A stretch of 64,000 nucleotides of DNA from Pseudomonas sp. ANT_J12. GTDB lineage: Bacteria > Pseudomonadota > Gammaproteobacteria > Pseudomonadales > Pseudomonadaceae. Positions 1 to 8,791 of the stretch are shown piece by piece. The translations under genes were made by a program, and so were the position numbers. A model generated the notes under the pieces. It worked only from the letters and a program-made list of their open reading frames with translations. It ran no database searches and was not told where the DNA came from. The DNA is taken from positions 116,603 to 180,602 of the forward strand of contig NZ_VOBN01000013.1 in assembly GCF_008370045.1 (NCBI RefSeq), read 5' to 3'. Every line of letters starts with the position of its first letter. Within the stretch, counting starts at the first letter, position 1.

Positions 1-185
1 CCGATGATCAGCGCGATGATGCTGATGATCGAGGTGTCCATGCCCAGTGTCCGGGACAGCCCTTCGACAAAGTTGCTGCCGGCATGGCTGAGGATATTGA
101 ACAGGCCACTGAGGCCGTCGACGATAAAGCGGATGACCGAACCGAGTGCCTGGCCGAGCCATTCAAAGAAACTTTCTACCTGCAT
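1..185 (-). CDS. small membrane protein, 5' part only
   Basis: Partial gene running off the left edge. The minus strand opens with ATG at 185, preceded by an AGGACG-like ribosome site, and stays open to the edge (about 61 residues). The visible protein has an amphipathic first half (FEWLGQALGSVIRFIVDGL) followed by a hydrophobic run with alternating Ile/Ser/Leu, so an inner-membrane or membrane-associated protein is likely. I recognise similar short hypothetical proteins in Pseudomonas, but no function. The opposite-strand frames here look like shadows. The C-terminus is not in the window. Confidence 0.55.
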   Translation of the reverse strand, partial: MQVESFFEWLGQALGSVIRFIVDGLSGLFNILSHAGSNFVEGLSRTLGMDTSIISIIALII

Positions 186-479
186 GTGGGCGTCCTGATG
201 ATGGTGGTGGCAAGGTTGCCGCGCCTGACTTGGGCCGCGGATCGTAGTGCCGAGTTCCCTACTAGCATAGAGGGTTTGACTTGCCCCTGTGGCAGGGCTT
301 TTGTGGCGAGGGAGCTTGCTCCCGCTTGAGTGCGCAGCACTCACCCAAGGGGCCGCTGCGCAGCCCGACGCGAGCAAGCTCGCTCGCCACAGGTTCGACA
401 CCCATGGAAAAGCGCGCAATCTCCGGGACTTGCCTTCACCCGCCATCCCCCCGAAGCTATACGCCTTCAGGAGAGCCCG
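186..479. repeat. intergenic region with family-A palindrome (302-391)
   Basis: A gene-free gap between two divergent genes. It holds one copy of an intergenic palindrome: GTGGCGAGGGAGCTTGCTCC on the left arm and an inverted arm ending CTCGCTCGCCACA at 391. The same family (here called A) recurs near 27.9, 29.4 and 30.5 kb. The mazG-like gene has a ribosome site (AGGAGAG) directly before its ATG. No promoter is clear enough to call. Confidence 0.7.
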
Positions 480-782
480 ATGAACCTTGTTGAACTGACC
501 GAACGCCTGCACGCCATCCGTGACCGTAATGACTGGCGCCAATTTCACAGCCCGAAAAACCTGGCCATGGCCGCGAGCGTGGAAATGTCCGAGCTGGTGG
601 AAATCTTCCAGTGGCTGAGCGAAGACCAGTCCCGCCAATTGCCCGCCGACAAACTGGCCCACGCCGGGCAGGAAGTCGGCGACATCGTGCTCTATCTCTT
701 ATTGCTGTGCAGCGAGTTGGGGTTGGACATGAACGAAGTGGTGCGCAGCAAACTCGCGGACAGCGAACGGCGGTTCAGCTGA
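480..782 (+). CDS. MazG-like nucleotide pyrophosphohydrolase
   Basis: 100-residue all-alpha NTP pyrophosphohydrolase of the MazG/dCTPase (RS21-C6) type. Such enzymes cleave non-canonical or excess (d)NTPs to NMP plus PPi in the cytoplasm. The Mg-binding signature is visible as E35-x2-E38 and E65-x2-D68, in EMSELVEIFQWL and EVGDIVLYL. Length fits the single-domain family. The ATG at 480 is preceded by AGGAGAG; an upstream extension to 330 is open but runs through the palindromic repeat and is unlikely to be coding. The stop overlaps the next start (TGATG at 780-784), so it is translationally coupled to cmoM. The exact substrate cannot be told from sequence. Confidence 0.88.
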   Translation: MNLVELTERLHAIRDRNDWRQFHSPKNLAMAASVEMSELVEIFQWLSEDQSRQLPADKLAHAGQEVGDIVLYLLLLCSELGLDMNEVVRSKLADSERRFS

Positions 783-1531
783 TGAGCGACCGTCATTTCG
801 ATCAACTGGCGACCCGCTTCGCGGAAAAAATCTACGGCGGGGCCAAAGGCGCGATTCGCCTGGCCGTGCTGCAAGCCGACCTGGCGGAAACCCTGCCGGA
901 CCGTCCGCTGCGCGTCCTCGACATCGGCGCCGGCCTCGGTCACATGTCGCTGTGGCTGGCCCAGCGCGGGCATGACGTCACCCTCGCCGAACCGGCCGCG
1001 CCAATGCTCGAAGGCGCGCGCCAACGCTTCGCCGACGCCGGCCAGAGCGCGACCTTCATTCAAGCGCCATGGCAGGATTTGCTCGGCCAGCTCACCGAAC
1101 CCTACGACCTGGTGCTGTGTCACGCCGTGCTGGAATGGCTGGCCGAACCCCACGCGATCCTGCCGGTGCTGCATCAACTCACGACCAAGGAGGGCTGGCT
1201 GTCCCTGGCCTTCTATAACCGTGACGCACTGATCTACCGCAACCTGCTCAAGGGACACTTCCGCAAAATGCGCAAGAACGACATGGCCGGTGAGAAGCAG
1301 AGCCTGACCCCGCAACAGCCCCTTGATCCACGGGAACTGGCGGCGCAACTTGAAGGTCTGTGGCAGGTCGAAACCCAAAGTGGGGTGCGGGTTTTTCACG
1401 ACTACATGCCGGTGGAATTCCAGGCCCGCGCCGAACTGGTGGACTTGCTCGAAATGGAACTGGCCCACCGTCGCCACCCAAGCTTTGCCGGGCTTGGGCG
1501 TTACTTGCACTGGATCTGTCGGCCGATCTGA
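782..1531 (+). CDS. cmoM: tRNA 5-carboxymethoxyuridine methyltransferase CmoM
   Basis: 249-residue class I SAM-dependent methyltransferase. It fits CmoM (formerly SmtA), which methylates the carboxyl of cmo5U at the tRNA wobble position to give mcmo5U. The SAM motif VLDIGAGLG lies at about residues 45-53. The family-typical starts RHFDQLATRFAEKIYGGAKG and, near the end, GVRVFHDY and GRYLHW match the E. coli CmoM pattern from memory. The start overlaps the stop of the MazG-like gene by one base. The following lipoprotein gene starts 12 bases after the stop, so all may be one transcript. Confidence 0.9.
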   Translation: MSDRHFDQLATRFAEKIYGGAKGAIRLAVLQADLAETLPDRPLRVLDIGAGLGHMSLWLAQRGHDVTLAEPAAPMLEGARQRFADAGQSATFIQAPWQDLLGQLTEPYDLVLCHAVLEWLAEPHAILPVLHQLTTKEGWLSLAFYNRDALIYRNLLKGHFRKMRKNDMAGEKQSLTPQQPLDPRELAAQLEGLWQVETQSGVRVFHDYMPVEFQARAELVDLLEMELAHRRHPSFAGLGRYLHWICRPI

Positions 1532-1543
1532 TCGGAGAACAAC

Positions 1544-2158
1544 ATGAACGCGCGTTCAGGGTTACTGCTGATGTGTCTGGGGTTGGCCGCCTGCCAGGGC
1601 AGCAACCCGTATGTGGCGACGTCCAACCCCTTGCCGCCGGCGCCCGCGCAAGCGGCGAATACCTTCGACCGCAGCGCCTACCCGGCGCCGCCCCGGGACT
1701 ACGGGCGTTACCGCAGTTGGGCCTGGCTCAACGGGCAACTGCCGCCGGGTTCGGCCTGGGCGGATTCGGCGCAAGTGGCCGAAGCGGTCAGCAGCGCCCT
1801 CGATCAGCGCGGCTTGCGCCCATTACACGATAATCGCCCGGCGGACCTGTTGGTCAGCGCCAACCTGCATCTGGAAACCCGCTTGCGCCAGGTTCAGGAC
1901 GACTACGGTTATTACGGCGGCGGTTATGGCGGCTACCGCCGATATGGCGGCGGTTACGGCATGTACGAAACCGTGCCGATCGTGCGCACTTATTCGGAAC
2001 AGGTTGTGGTGGTGCGTGTCGATCTGTTCGACGCCGGCACCGGTCAACCGGTGTGGAGCGCCAGCGCCGAAACGGCGAACCAGGGCAATCAAAGCCAGCG
2101 TGTCGATGCGATTCGGGAGGCTGTGGAAAAGGCCATGTCGGCGTATCCTCCCAGTTAG
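1544..2158 (+). CDS. DUF4136 lipoprotein
   Basis: 204-residue predicted lipoprotein: a hydrophobic signal peptide ends in the lipobox L14-A-A-C17. The rest matches the DUF4136 family layout: an early YGRYRSWAW segment, a LDQRGLRP segment after an alpha helix, and a late VDLFDAGTGQPVWSASAE strand pair. A Gly/Tyr-rich loop (YGGGYGGYRRYGGGYG) interrupts the middle. Function of DUF4136 is not established; it is probably envelope-associated. It shares architecture with the next gene, so the two are probably duplicates. Confidence 0.85.
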   Translation: MNARSGLLLMCLGLAACQGSNPYVATSNPLPPAPAQAANTFDRSAYPAPPRDYGRYRSWAWLNGQLPPGSAWADSAQVAEAVSSALDQRGLRPLHDNRPADLLVSANLHLETRLRQVQDDYGYYGGGYGGYRRYGGGYGMYETVPIVRTYSEQVVVVRVDLFDAGTGQPVWSASAETANQGNQSQRVDAIREAVEKAMSAYPPS

Positions 2159-2213
2159 CTTCTTGTAGATAAGAAGCATTGCGCAGGTTCATGTCTTCAA
2201 TCGGAGAACCATC

Positions 2214-2768
2214 ATGTTCCGCCCTCTCGTATTACTGGCTGTGGCCGTGCTGCTCAGTGCCTGCGCCCACCAGGTCAACCATGATTTCGACGCCAGCCGC
2301 GACTTCGCCGCCTATCGCAACTGGAGCTGGAAAGAACCCGCCCTGCAATACCGCCCCGATGACCCGCGCATCAAGAGCGACCTGACCGAACAGCGCATCC
2401 GTCAGGCGGTGACCGATCAGCTCGATCAACGCGGCTTGCGTCCCGCCGCCGGGGGCCAGAAGGGTGATGTGAATGTGCAGGCCTACCTGATCGTCGAAGA
2501 CCGTCAGCAACAAGTGACCACCAATTACGGCGGCGGTTGGGGCGGCCCATGGAACGGCTACTGGGGCGGCCCGATGTACAACGAAACCCGCAACGTCAGC
2601 TACAAAGTGGCGACCATCCAGATCGACCTGCTCGACGGCAAGGACGGCAAACTGGTGTGGCGCGGCAGCGACGAGCAAATTCTCAGCAGCTCGCCCAACC
2701 CGGCAGATCGCAGCAATGCCGTGCGCGAAACCGTGGGCCGGATCCTGGCCAACTACCCACCCCGATAA
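2214..2768 (+). CDS. DUF4136 lipoprotein (second copy)
   Basis: 184-residue lipoprotein with lipobox L14-S-A-C17 and the same order of segments as the preceding gene: FAAYRNWSW, LDQRGLRP, a Gly/Trp-rich loop (GGGWGGPWNGYWGGP), then IDLLDGKDGKLVWRG. It lies 55 bases downstream of its paralogue with an AATCGGAGAACC ribosome site. The two Gly-aromatic loops differ in composition, suggesting this loop evolves quickly. No enzymatic motif is visible. A palindromic repeat follows immediately. Confidence 0.85.
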   Translation: MFRPLVLLAVAVLLSACAHQVNHDFDASRDFAAYRNWSWKEPALQYRPDDPRIKSDLTEQRIRQAVTDQLDQRGLRPAAGGQKGDVNVQAYLIVEDRQQQVTTNYGGGWGGPWNGYWGGPMYNETRNVSYKVATIQIDLLDGKDGKLVWRGSDEQILSSSPNPADRSNAVRETVGRILANYPPR

Positions 2769-2780
2769 ACCCCACAATCC

Positions 2781-2873
2781 CTGTAGGAGCAAAGCTTGCT
2801 CGCGAAGACGTCGGCACATCCAAAACGGATGTGCCTGACACACCGCTTTCGCGAGCAAGCTTCGCTCCTACAG
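2781..2873. repeat. family-B intergenic palindrome
   Basis: The left arm CTGTAGGAGCAAAGCTTGCT and the right arm AGCAAGCTTCGCTCCTACAG form a long imperfect stem around a central spacer. It sits between the lipoprotein gene and the TadG-like gene. Family B recurs at about 34.0, 39.0-39.3, 41.0, 49.4, 50.7, 52.3, 54.0 and 59.6 kb. It may act as a transcript 3'-end stabiliser or terminator. Confidence 0.85.
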
Positions 2874-2966
2874 GTTTTGTGTGGCCGGCAACCTCGCCAA
2901 CCCTTGTCTACACTGCAATTTGCCAATGGAGGCAGCACAAGGTGTGCGCCGGCGAAGGAGTGCGCG

Positions 2967-4943
2967 ATGTCGCAGTTTCGCGGCCCGGTCCGGCAACGGG
3001 GGGCTATCGGTTTGATGGCGGCGCTGACCTTGGGCATGGCCCTGGTGTTCCTGCTGCTGGTGGTCGATAGCGGTCGGCTGTACCTGGAAAAACGCAACCT
3101 GCAACGGGTGGCGGACATGGCGGCCCTGGAGGCGGCCAGCCGGGGTGGCGATTGCGCCGCCGGTGCCACGGCCACCACGTATGCCACCGCCAGTGCGACA
3201 CGCAACGGTTTCATCCTGCCCGACCCCACTCGCACCCTGGCCGTCACCTGCGGCGCCTTGAGCCTGGACGCCAACAACCTGCGGGTATTCGGCGCCGATC
3301 CGAGTAAAAGCGAAGCCATTCGAGTGATCGCCAGCCATGCCGTCCCGCGCAGCATTGCCGGGGGCATCGGCGCGCTGTTCGGCGGTGCGCCCGCCGGATC
3401 GACCCTCAACCTGAGCGCCACCGCCGTCGCCGCATTACCGCCGCCGGTGGCCGCCCTGACCATTCGCAGCACCTTGCTGAGCGTTGATACCAGCAAGTCC
3501 GCCATGCTCAACGCATTGTTCGGTGGCTTGCTCGGGGGCAACGTCAATATCAGCGTCGCGGGCTGGAACGGATTGATCAATACCAACATCAGCCTGCTCG
3601 GTTACCTGGACCGCTTGAAACTGGACCTCGGCCTGACCGTCGTCGGTTATGACCAGGCTCTGGGTACCGCCGTCAACGTCAGCCAACTGATCCAGACCGC
3701 CATCAATGTGCTCGACCCCGGCGGCACGCTGGGGGCGACCGTGACCATCGCCAGCCTGCAAGCGCTCAAGGTTGCGGCGGGTACCACCAAGGTGGTGCTG
3801 GGCAATCTGCTGCATGTCGAGGCCGGCAGCAACATCGCGGCGCTGGCGACCAACATCAAGGTGTTCGACCTCGTCGAGTCATTTGTGCAACTGGCCAACA
3901 AGAAGAACGGCCTGGTGGCGACCCAGCAAATCAACCTGGCGGGGCTGGCGCAAATCACGGCCCGGGTACAAGTGCTGGAACCGCCGCAGTTGTCGGCCAT
4001 CGGCAACCCGAAAAATGCGGCGCTCGCGCCGTTGGGGCCGAATCGGATTTATGTGAAAACCGCCCAGGTGCGCACGCTGCTGTCGATCAATTTGCCGGTG
4101 CTGGATGCGATTACCCCGCTGGTCAACGCGGTGGCCGATCTGGCCGGGCCGTTGACCAATACGCTCAACGCCTTGCTCAACCTCAATCTGGTCGGCGTGC
4201 TCGATTCGCTCACTTGCCTGTTGGGCGTGCCCTGCCAGACGCCCGACATCATCGTGCTGCCGGCGCCGATCCGCCTCGATGTGGCGCTGGACGTGGCCAG
4301 CGCCAACAGCTACGTCACCGCCTACAGTTGCCTCAGCCCCACCAGCAAAACCCTGACCACCAACACCAGCACATCATTGGTGAACCTGAAAATCGGCACG
4401 ATCGATCCGGCCATGGCGTTCGGCAGCAACATCACGCCGCCCACCGTGGTGGCGCAGCCGTTGAAGGTCATCGATATCGGCGTGAAAACCTGCCAGCGCT
4501 TCCTGTTGGTCTTGCCGTTCAACTGCACCCCGCGCACGCCGGGTGTCGGCGGAGGGCTCGATATCTCGGCCAACACCACCGTGGGTTCGAACGCCAACAT
4601 GCCTCACGTGTATGCCGCACCCGCCGCCGCCAACCTGCCGGACATCAACCAGCCGCCGTTCTATTACTCCTTTGCCACCACCAACGTGGTCAGCAGCCTT
4701 AACGACACCCTGAACAACCTCCAGCTCAACATGTATGGCCCGTCGGGCAGTCTGGTCAGTGTGCTGGGGACGATCCTCAGCTCGGTCAAAACCTTGCTGG
4801 TCAACGCGATCAATAGCGTCCTCAGCCCCTTGCTCGACACGCTGATCAACACCTTGCTGGTGAGCCTGGGCATTGACCTGAACAAAGTTGATGTCGGCGC
4901 CAACCTCAGCTGTCACTCAGGCCGCGCCTCGCTGGTGATCTGA
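2967..4943 (+). CDS. tadG: TadG-like Flp pilus-associated protein
   Basis: 658-residue protein with the TadE/G-type N-terminus: a short positive stretch, RQRGAIGLMAALTLGMALVFLLL as transmembrane helix (about residues 11-33), then DSGRLYLEKRNLQRVADMAAL. The long C-terminal part is outside the cytoplasmic membrane, rich in Leu/Asn/Val and with several LLN/LNTLLN repeats and few Cys. TadG is thought to anchor or support the Flp pilus across the envelope. ATG at 2967 follows GGCGAAGGAG; the frame is open further upstream only through the palindrome. Its last 31 bases overlap the 3' end of the convergent pprA-type gene. In P. aeruginosa tadG lies next to pprB; here it sits on the far side of the kinase. 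Confidence 0.82.
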   Translation: MSQFRGPVRQRGAIGLMAALTLGMALVFLLLVVDSGRLYLEKRNLQRVADMAALEAASRGGDCAAGATATTYATASATRNGFILPDPTRTLAVTCGALSLDANNLRVFGADPSKSEAIRVIASHAVPRSIAGGIGALFGGAPAGSTLNLSATAVAALPPPVAALTIRSTLLSVDTSKSAMLNALFGGLLGGNVNISVAGWNGLINTNISLLGYLDRLKLDLGLTVVGYDQALGTAVNVSQLIQTAINVLDPGGTLGATVTIASLQALKVAAGTTKVVLGNLLHVEAGSNIAALATNIKVFDLVESFVQLANKKNGLVATQQINLAGLAQITARVQVLEPPQLSAIGNPKNAALAPLGPNRIYVKTAQVRTLLSINLPVLDAITPLVNAVADLAGPLTNTLNALLNLNLVGVLDSLTCLLGVPCQTPDIIVLPAPIRLDVALDVASANSYVTAYSCLSPTSKTLTTNTSTSLVNLKIGTIDPAMAFGSNITPPTVVAQPLKVIDIGVKTCQRFLLVLPFNCTPRTPGVGGGLDISANTTVGSNANMPHVYAAPAAANLPDINQPPFYYSFATTNVVSSLNDTLNNLQLNMYGPSGSLVSVLGTILSSVKTLLVNAINSVLSPLLDTLINTLLVSLGIDLNKVDVGANLSCHSGRASLVI

Positions 4944-7681
4944 TCGTCCGGGGCAATCGGCAGCTCGATACAAAACCGCGCGCCCTCGCTCGAGTTGCGC
5001 ACGCTCAAGCGCCCGCCCATGTTTTCGACGATGCCATAACTCACCGACAACCCCAGCCCGGTGCCGACGCCCACCGGTTTGGTGGTGAAGAACGGTTCGA
5101 AAATCCGCTCCAGCAAACGCGGATCAATGCCGCCGCCGTTGTCCTCGACCCACAGCCTCACCGACTGAGCATCGCGTTCGGCGTACACCGAGATCCACGG
5201 CTTGAAATCCCGATCCGCCTCGCGCTTGCCGAGCAACGCGTCCCGGGCGTTGACGATCAGGTTGATCAGCACCTGTTCCAGTTGATCCACATGACCGCGC
5301 ACCTGCACCGCAAAATCGATCTCGCTGACCCGCAGTTCCACGCCTTTGCCGCGCATGCCTTCGGCCAGCAGCGCCAGGGTGCCTTCGATGGCCTCGGCCG
5401 GGTTGAACGGATGCTGCTCGACCTCGGAGCGGCGACCGAACACGCGCATGTGGTCGACGACCCGTGCCGCCCGCTGCACCTGCGTGTCGATGCGCTTGAG
5501 TTTGTCGGTCAGGTAATCGATTTGCACATCGCCGTTGCCCAGGCGCTTGAGCACATTGACGATGGCCATGCGCATCACGTTCAGCGGCTGATTGATTTCA
5601 TGGGCCAGCCCCGTGGCCATTTCGCCGAGGGTGGCCATTTTCGCGCTCTGGGTCAGTTGCTGCTGGGAGCGGCGCACGTCCGTGTTGTCGCGGCCCACGG
5701 CCTGGACTTCAAGCAAACGGCCCTGCTCGTCGAACACCCCGCGATCCGACCAGACCCACCAGGCGTGTTCCCGTCCCGGCAATTGCAGGTTGATTTCCGC
5801 GGTGCTGACCGGGCATTCCGGGCTCAGTTGCCCGATCCGTTGCAGGAAGGCGTCACGCTGTTCCGGCGACATCCAACTGCCCAGGTTCACTCCGGGCAAT
5901 TGATCGGGTTGGCATTCCAGGTACGTCGCCAGCGGCCGGTTGCCAAAGCTCAGGGTCAGGTCCGGGCGATAACGGCAGATCATCGCCGGGGAGTCTTCCA
6001 CCAGTATCCGATAGCGTTCTTCGCTCTGTTTCACGGCCTCGGCCGCCAGGGTTGCTTCGGTGACGTCCAGCCACAAACCGACGGCTTCCACCGGCAGCCC
6101 GAGGTCGTCGCGCAACAGCTTGGCTTCGTCGAGCAGCCAGTGATAATCGCCGCGCCTGTCGCGCAGTCGATACCGGGCGCGCACCGAGCCCTGACGCAAC
6201 AGCTGCCGCGTGCGCTCGAAGTAGTGCTCGCGGTCGTCGGGGTGCACCCGTTCCACCAGTGAGCCGTTGCTGATATCGGCCAGGTTCCAGCCCAGCAGCG
6301 GCAACAGGCTGTCGCTGAAAAACGTCGGTTGCAGCGCCCCTTCGACGTAGCGCTGCACGTAGATCACCGCCGGTGAACTGGCGATCAGATTGTCCAGCCG
6401 GGCATGGGCCGCTGCGGCCTGTTGCTCCTGGTTCTTGATGTCGCTGATGTCGAGCATGAACCCCACCAAACGACGGTTTTGGCCGAGGCCCAGGGCCTGG
6501 CCTTGCAGGCGATACCACGCTGCGCTGTGTGGCGCGTCGGGGTGATGCAGGCGCACGCACAGGACGAATGTCGTGCCTTCGTCGCGCAAGGTGTGCAAGT
6601 GGCTGCGCAGTTCTTCGCGGTCGGCCGGGTGGACCTGATCCAGCCAGTCGTGCAGCGGCAGTCGGCCGGTCGACAGGTGCAAGGTGTTGGCCAGTGACGG
6701 CGCCAGTTGCACCTCGGCCTGCTCGCTGAACAGCTCCCACCAACCGGTACCCAGCAAGGCTTGCAACGACTCCAGCCGCTCCAGTTGCAGGTGATGCCAG
6801 TGTTCGCGCAAACGCTCCAGCAACGGGCCGGCGAGGGCGGCGCACAGGTGCAGCCAATCGCGCTCGGTCACGTCCGGCGCCTGCTGTTGCGCGGGGTAGA
6901 AACCACAGAGCAGCCAGGCGACCACGCCCTGGGCATCGTGATAGGGCACGGCCAGGCCCTCGGCATTGCCGAACGTACTTTGCAGGCGCGGGTGTTCATT
7001 GAGGGTCATGCGCTGGGGGGCGGAGCCGCTCAAGCTGTCGAGGCCGGCACCCAGGTGTTGCCCGGTCTGCCACAGCTGCGGAGCATCGAAAGCGGCGAAC
7101 TGCTGGTGAACCTGCCAGCCTTGTTCCTGCTCGTCGAGCAGGGCCACGGCGAGGCACGGGATGTGAAAGCGTTGCGCCAGGCCTTGCAGTTGTTCCGTCA
7201 GCACCTCGGGCAGGCGCGACAGGCTGCACAAGCGCAACTGTTCGCTGATCTGCGTCGCCAGGAACTGGCAGTGTTCGCGGCTTTGCGCCTGCCGCCGTTC
7301 CAGCAACAAGTCGCCGATGTCCATCAACTGCAACAGCCAGGTGTCGGCCAACGGCTGGACCCAGCCGCGCAGATGCAAGGGTTGGCCGCTGAGGCTGAAG
7401 AAATCCAGGTCCAGGCTTTGTCCCTGCCAGTCCGCCGGTTTGCCTTCGACCACCAACACGCTTTGCGGCATGAGGTAGTCAAGCAAGTGCGGGGTTTGCC
7501 CGACCGGCATCGACGGGGCCAACACATGGCGCAGCGGACCGGTCAGGTGCAGCACCCGACCCTCGGCATCCACATGCACTTGCAGGCCGATGCTGGGCAC
7601 GTTCAAAGGCTCTGGTGCTTGAGAGGAGGGCGGCGATTGGCGATGGAGCAGGCGCCCGAACAGCGTGTCCCCGGAACTCAA
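4913..7681 (-). CDS. pprA: PprA-type PAS sensor histidine kinase
   Basis: About 922 residues. The order is a long N-terminal sensing region (GAF-like part around LAVALLDEQEQGW), two to three PAS repeats with PAC tails (RLVGFMLDISDIKNQEQ; AVGLWLDVTEATLAAEAV; VQAVGRDNTDVRRSQQQ), HisKA with phospho-acceptor H694 (GLAHEINQPLN), and HATPase (NLIVNARDAL, DNGGGIDP, GTGLGLSVSYGIV). It is soluble, with no clear transmembrane helix. It is the partner of PprB in P. aeruginosa (PA4293), controlling Flp pili and other adhesins. The start is uncertain: TTG at 7681 overlaps the tadE stop (TTGA). The frame is open upstream only inside tadE. Confidence 0.85.
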   Translation of the reverse strand: MSSGDTLFGRLLHRQSPPSSQAPEPLNVPSIGLQVHVDAEGRVLHLTGPLRHVLAPSMPVGQTPHLLDYLMPQSVLVVEGKPADWQGQSLDLDFFSLSGQPLHLRGWVQPLADTWLLQLMDIGDLLLERRQAQSREHCQFLATQISEQLRLCSLSRLPEVLTEQLQGLAQRFHIPCLAVALLDEQEQGWQVHQQFAAFDAPQLWQTGQHLGAGLDSLSGSAPQRMTLNEHPRLQSTFGNAEGLAVPYHDAQGVVAWLLCGFYPAQQQAPDVTERDWLHLCAALAGPLLERLREHWHHLQLERLESLQALLGTGWWELFSEQAEVQLAPSLANTLHLSTGRLPLHDWLDQVHPADREELRSHLHTLRDEGTTFVLCVRLHHPDAPHSAAWYRLQGQALGLGQNRRLVGFMLDISDIKNQEQQAAAAHARLDNLIASSPAVIYVQRYVEGALQPTFFSDSLLPLLGWNLADISNGSLVERVHPDDREHYFERTRQLLRQGSVRARYRLRDRRGDYHWLLDEAKLLRDDLGLPVEAVGLWLDVTEATLAAEAVKQSEERYRILVEDSPAMICRYRPDLTLSFGNRPLATYLECQPDQLPGVNLGSWMSPEQRDAFLQRIGQLSPECPVSTAEINLQLPGREHAWWVWSDRGVFDEQGRLLEVQAVGRDNTDVRRSQQQLTQSAKMATLGEMATGLAHEINQPLNVMRMAIVNVLKRLGNGDVQIDYLTDKLKRIDTQVQRAARVVDHMRVFGRRSEVEQHPFNPAEAIEGTLALLAEGMRGKGVELRVSEIDFAVQVRGHVDQLEQVLINLIVNARDALLGKREADRDFKPWISVYAERDAQSVRLWVEDNGGGIDPRLLERIFEPFFTTKPVGVGTGLGLSVSYGIVENMGGRLSVRNSSEGARFCIELPIAPDDQITSEARPE

Positions 7682-8118
7682 AATTGCAGGCTCGAACTGG
7701 CCGTCAGATTGGCCGGCAGATTGGGCACCGCACCGATGCCCGGCAACACCAGGAACGGGATGACCTGATTCAGCTTGGCGACCGGATAAGTGATGCTGAC
7801 CTTGAGGACCCCGCCGGTGTAGGTGGCCGCCGTGTCGGTGGCCACATTGAAATTCAGCGCGGCAGGAATCCACGACAGTTGCCGGGCCAGTTCGGTGGTC
7901 GCCAGGGCGGTGACGGCGGTGTTGTAGTTGGCGGTGCCGGGGTCCAGCGCCACGCTGCGGCGCACCGCTTCGGCGGTGGCCTGGTTGAATGACTGCATCA
8001 GCAACAGCGGCAGGTTGTAACTCACCAGCCCATAAAACACGGCAAAAAAGATCACGAACACCAAGGCGAATTCAATCGCGGCGGCGCCTTTTTGCTTGCG
8101 GGGGAGGCCTGCTTTCAT
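7678..8118 (-). CDS. tadE: TadE-like pseudopilin
   Basis: 146-residue protein starting with a type IVb prepilin-like leader: MKAGLPRKQKG followed by AAAIEFALVFVIFFAVFYGL. Cleavage by the prepilin peptidase would fall after the Gly, leaving Glu at +5. The remainder is periplasmic, ending with TASSSLQF. TadE pseudopilins support Flp pilus assembly. ATG at 8118 is preferred over an in-frame GTG at 8142. Divergent from fppA, which starts 75 bases away. The stop overlaps the kinase start, implying translational coupling. Confidence 0.85.
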   Translation of the reverse strand: MKAGLPRKQKGAAAIEFALVFVIFFAVFYGLVSYNLPLLLMQSFNQATAEAVRRSVALDPGTANYNTAVTALATTELARQLSWIPAALNFNVATDTAATYTGGVLKVSITYPVAKLNQVIPFLVLPGIGAVPNLPANLTASSSLQF

Positions 8119-8193
8119 GACTGCGTCTACCCTGACAATCACTGCGTAATATCAGCATAGAATCATTCAGCCAAAACGGACGGTTTTTACCGG

Positions 8194-8664
8194 ATGCAGA
8201 GCCTTGTCTTGATTATCTGGCTGGCGCTGTGCGCCGTGCAGGACGCTCGCCAGCGCCACATCGCCAACGTCCTGACATTGGGCGCCGGCGGGTTGGCCCT
8301 GACGTATGTGGTGTGCACCGGCAACACCTGGCTGGGGGCCGGGGCCGAACAAGCCGGCTGGGCGGCGTTGCTGGCGTTGGCCTTCACATTGCCGGGCTAC
8401 GTGATGAAGCGCATGGGCGCCGGCGATGTGAAATTAATGACAGCTTTGGGTTTGGCGACCGACGGTATGCACCTGCTTGGGGCGATTATCGGTGCGGGGC
8501 TGGCCAGTGCGTTGTGGTTACTGCTTGCGCCAAAAGTCTGGCTGCATATGAGTCAAGGACTTAGGCAGCGTCTGCGCTTTTTTCGCCACGAAGCGTCAAG
8601 GAAGCAGCCTTACGCGCCGTTCGTATTGATAGGCATGGTGTGTACGCTCCTTTGGATCCATTAA
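8194..8664 (+). CDS. fppA: prepilin peptidase FppA (TadV/CpaA type)
   Basis: 156-residue polytopic membrane aspartic peptidase that processes Flp pilin and TadE-type pseudopilins at the inner membrane. The two catalytic aspartates are visible: D17 in AVQDARQRHI and D78 in the GxGD motif (MGAGDVKLMTALGL). It lacks the N-terminal methyltransferase half of PilD, as expected for the short TadV/CpaA class. It corresponds in position and size to FppA (PA4295). The following 127-bp gap to pprB contains palindromes. Confidence 0.92.
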   Translation: MQSLVLIIWLALCAVQDARQRHIANVLTLGAGGLALTYVVCTGNTWLGAGAEQAGWAALLALAFTLPGYVMKRMGAGDVKLMTALGLATDGMHLLGAIIGAGLASALWLLLAPKVWLHMSQGLRQRLRFFRHEASRKQPYAPFVLIGMVCTLLWIH

Positions 8665-8791
8665 TCGCAACAGGCTACCAGTGCTATGTACATAGTCGGA
8701 AAGTGCGACTACTTTTCATTTAGAGCAGTTATACAACCAGCGGCTATTAGTACAGGAATGGTCAGCTTTCGGCCTGGGCATGGAGTAGCAC
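8665..8791 (+). promoter_or_regulatory. pprB upstream region with palindromes
   Basis: Between fppA and pprB lie a perfect 12-bp palindrome CTATGTACATAG (8684-8695) and, overlapping its right end, an inverted repeat TAGTCG (8693-8698) / CGACTA (8706-8711). These could be an operator or a structured leader for pprB. I cannot assign a binding protein. pprB has a GGAGTAGCAC ribosome site just before its GTG. Confidence 0.4.

Noticed and set aside
692..1510. Long minus-strand open frame opposite cmoM
   Set aside because: It lies antisense to a well-recognised methyltransferase and its composition (His/Gln-rich) is that of a shadow frame in high-GC DNA.
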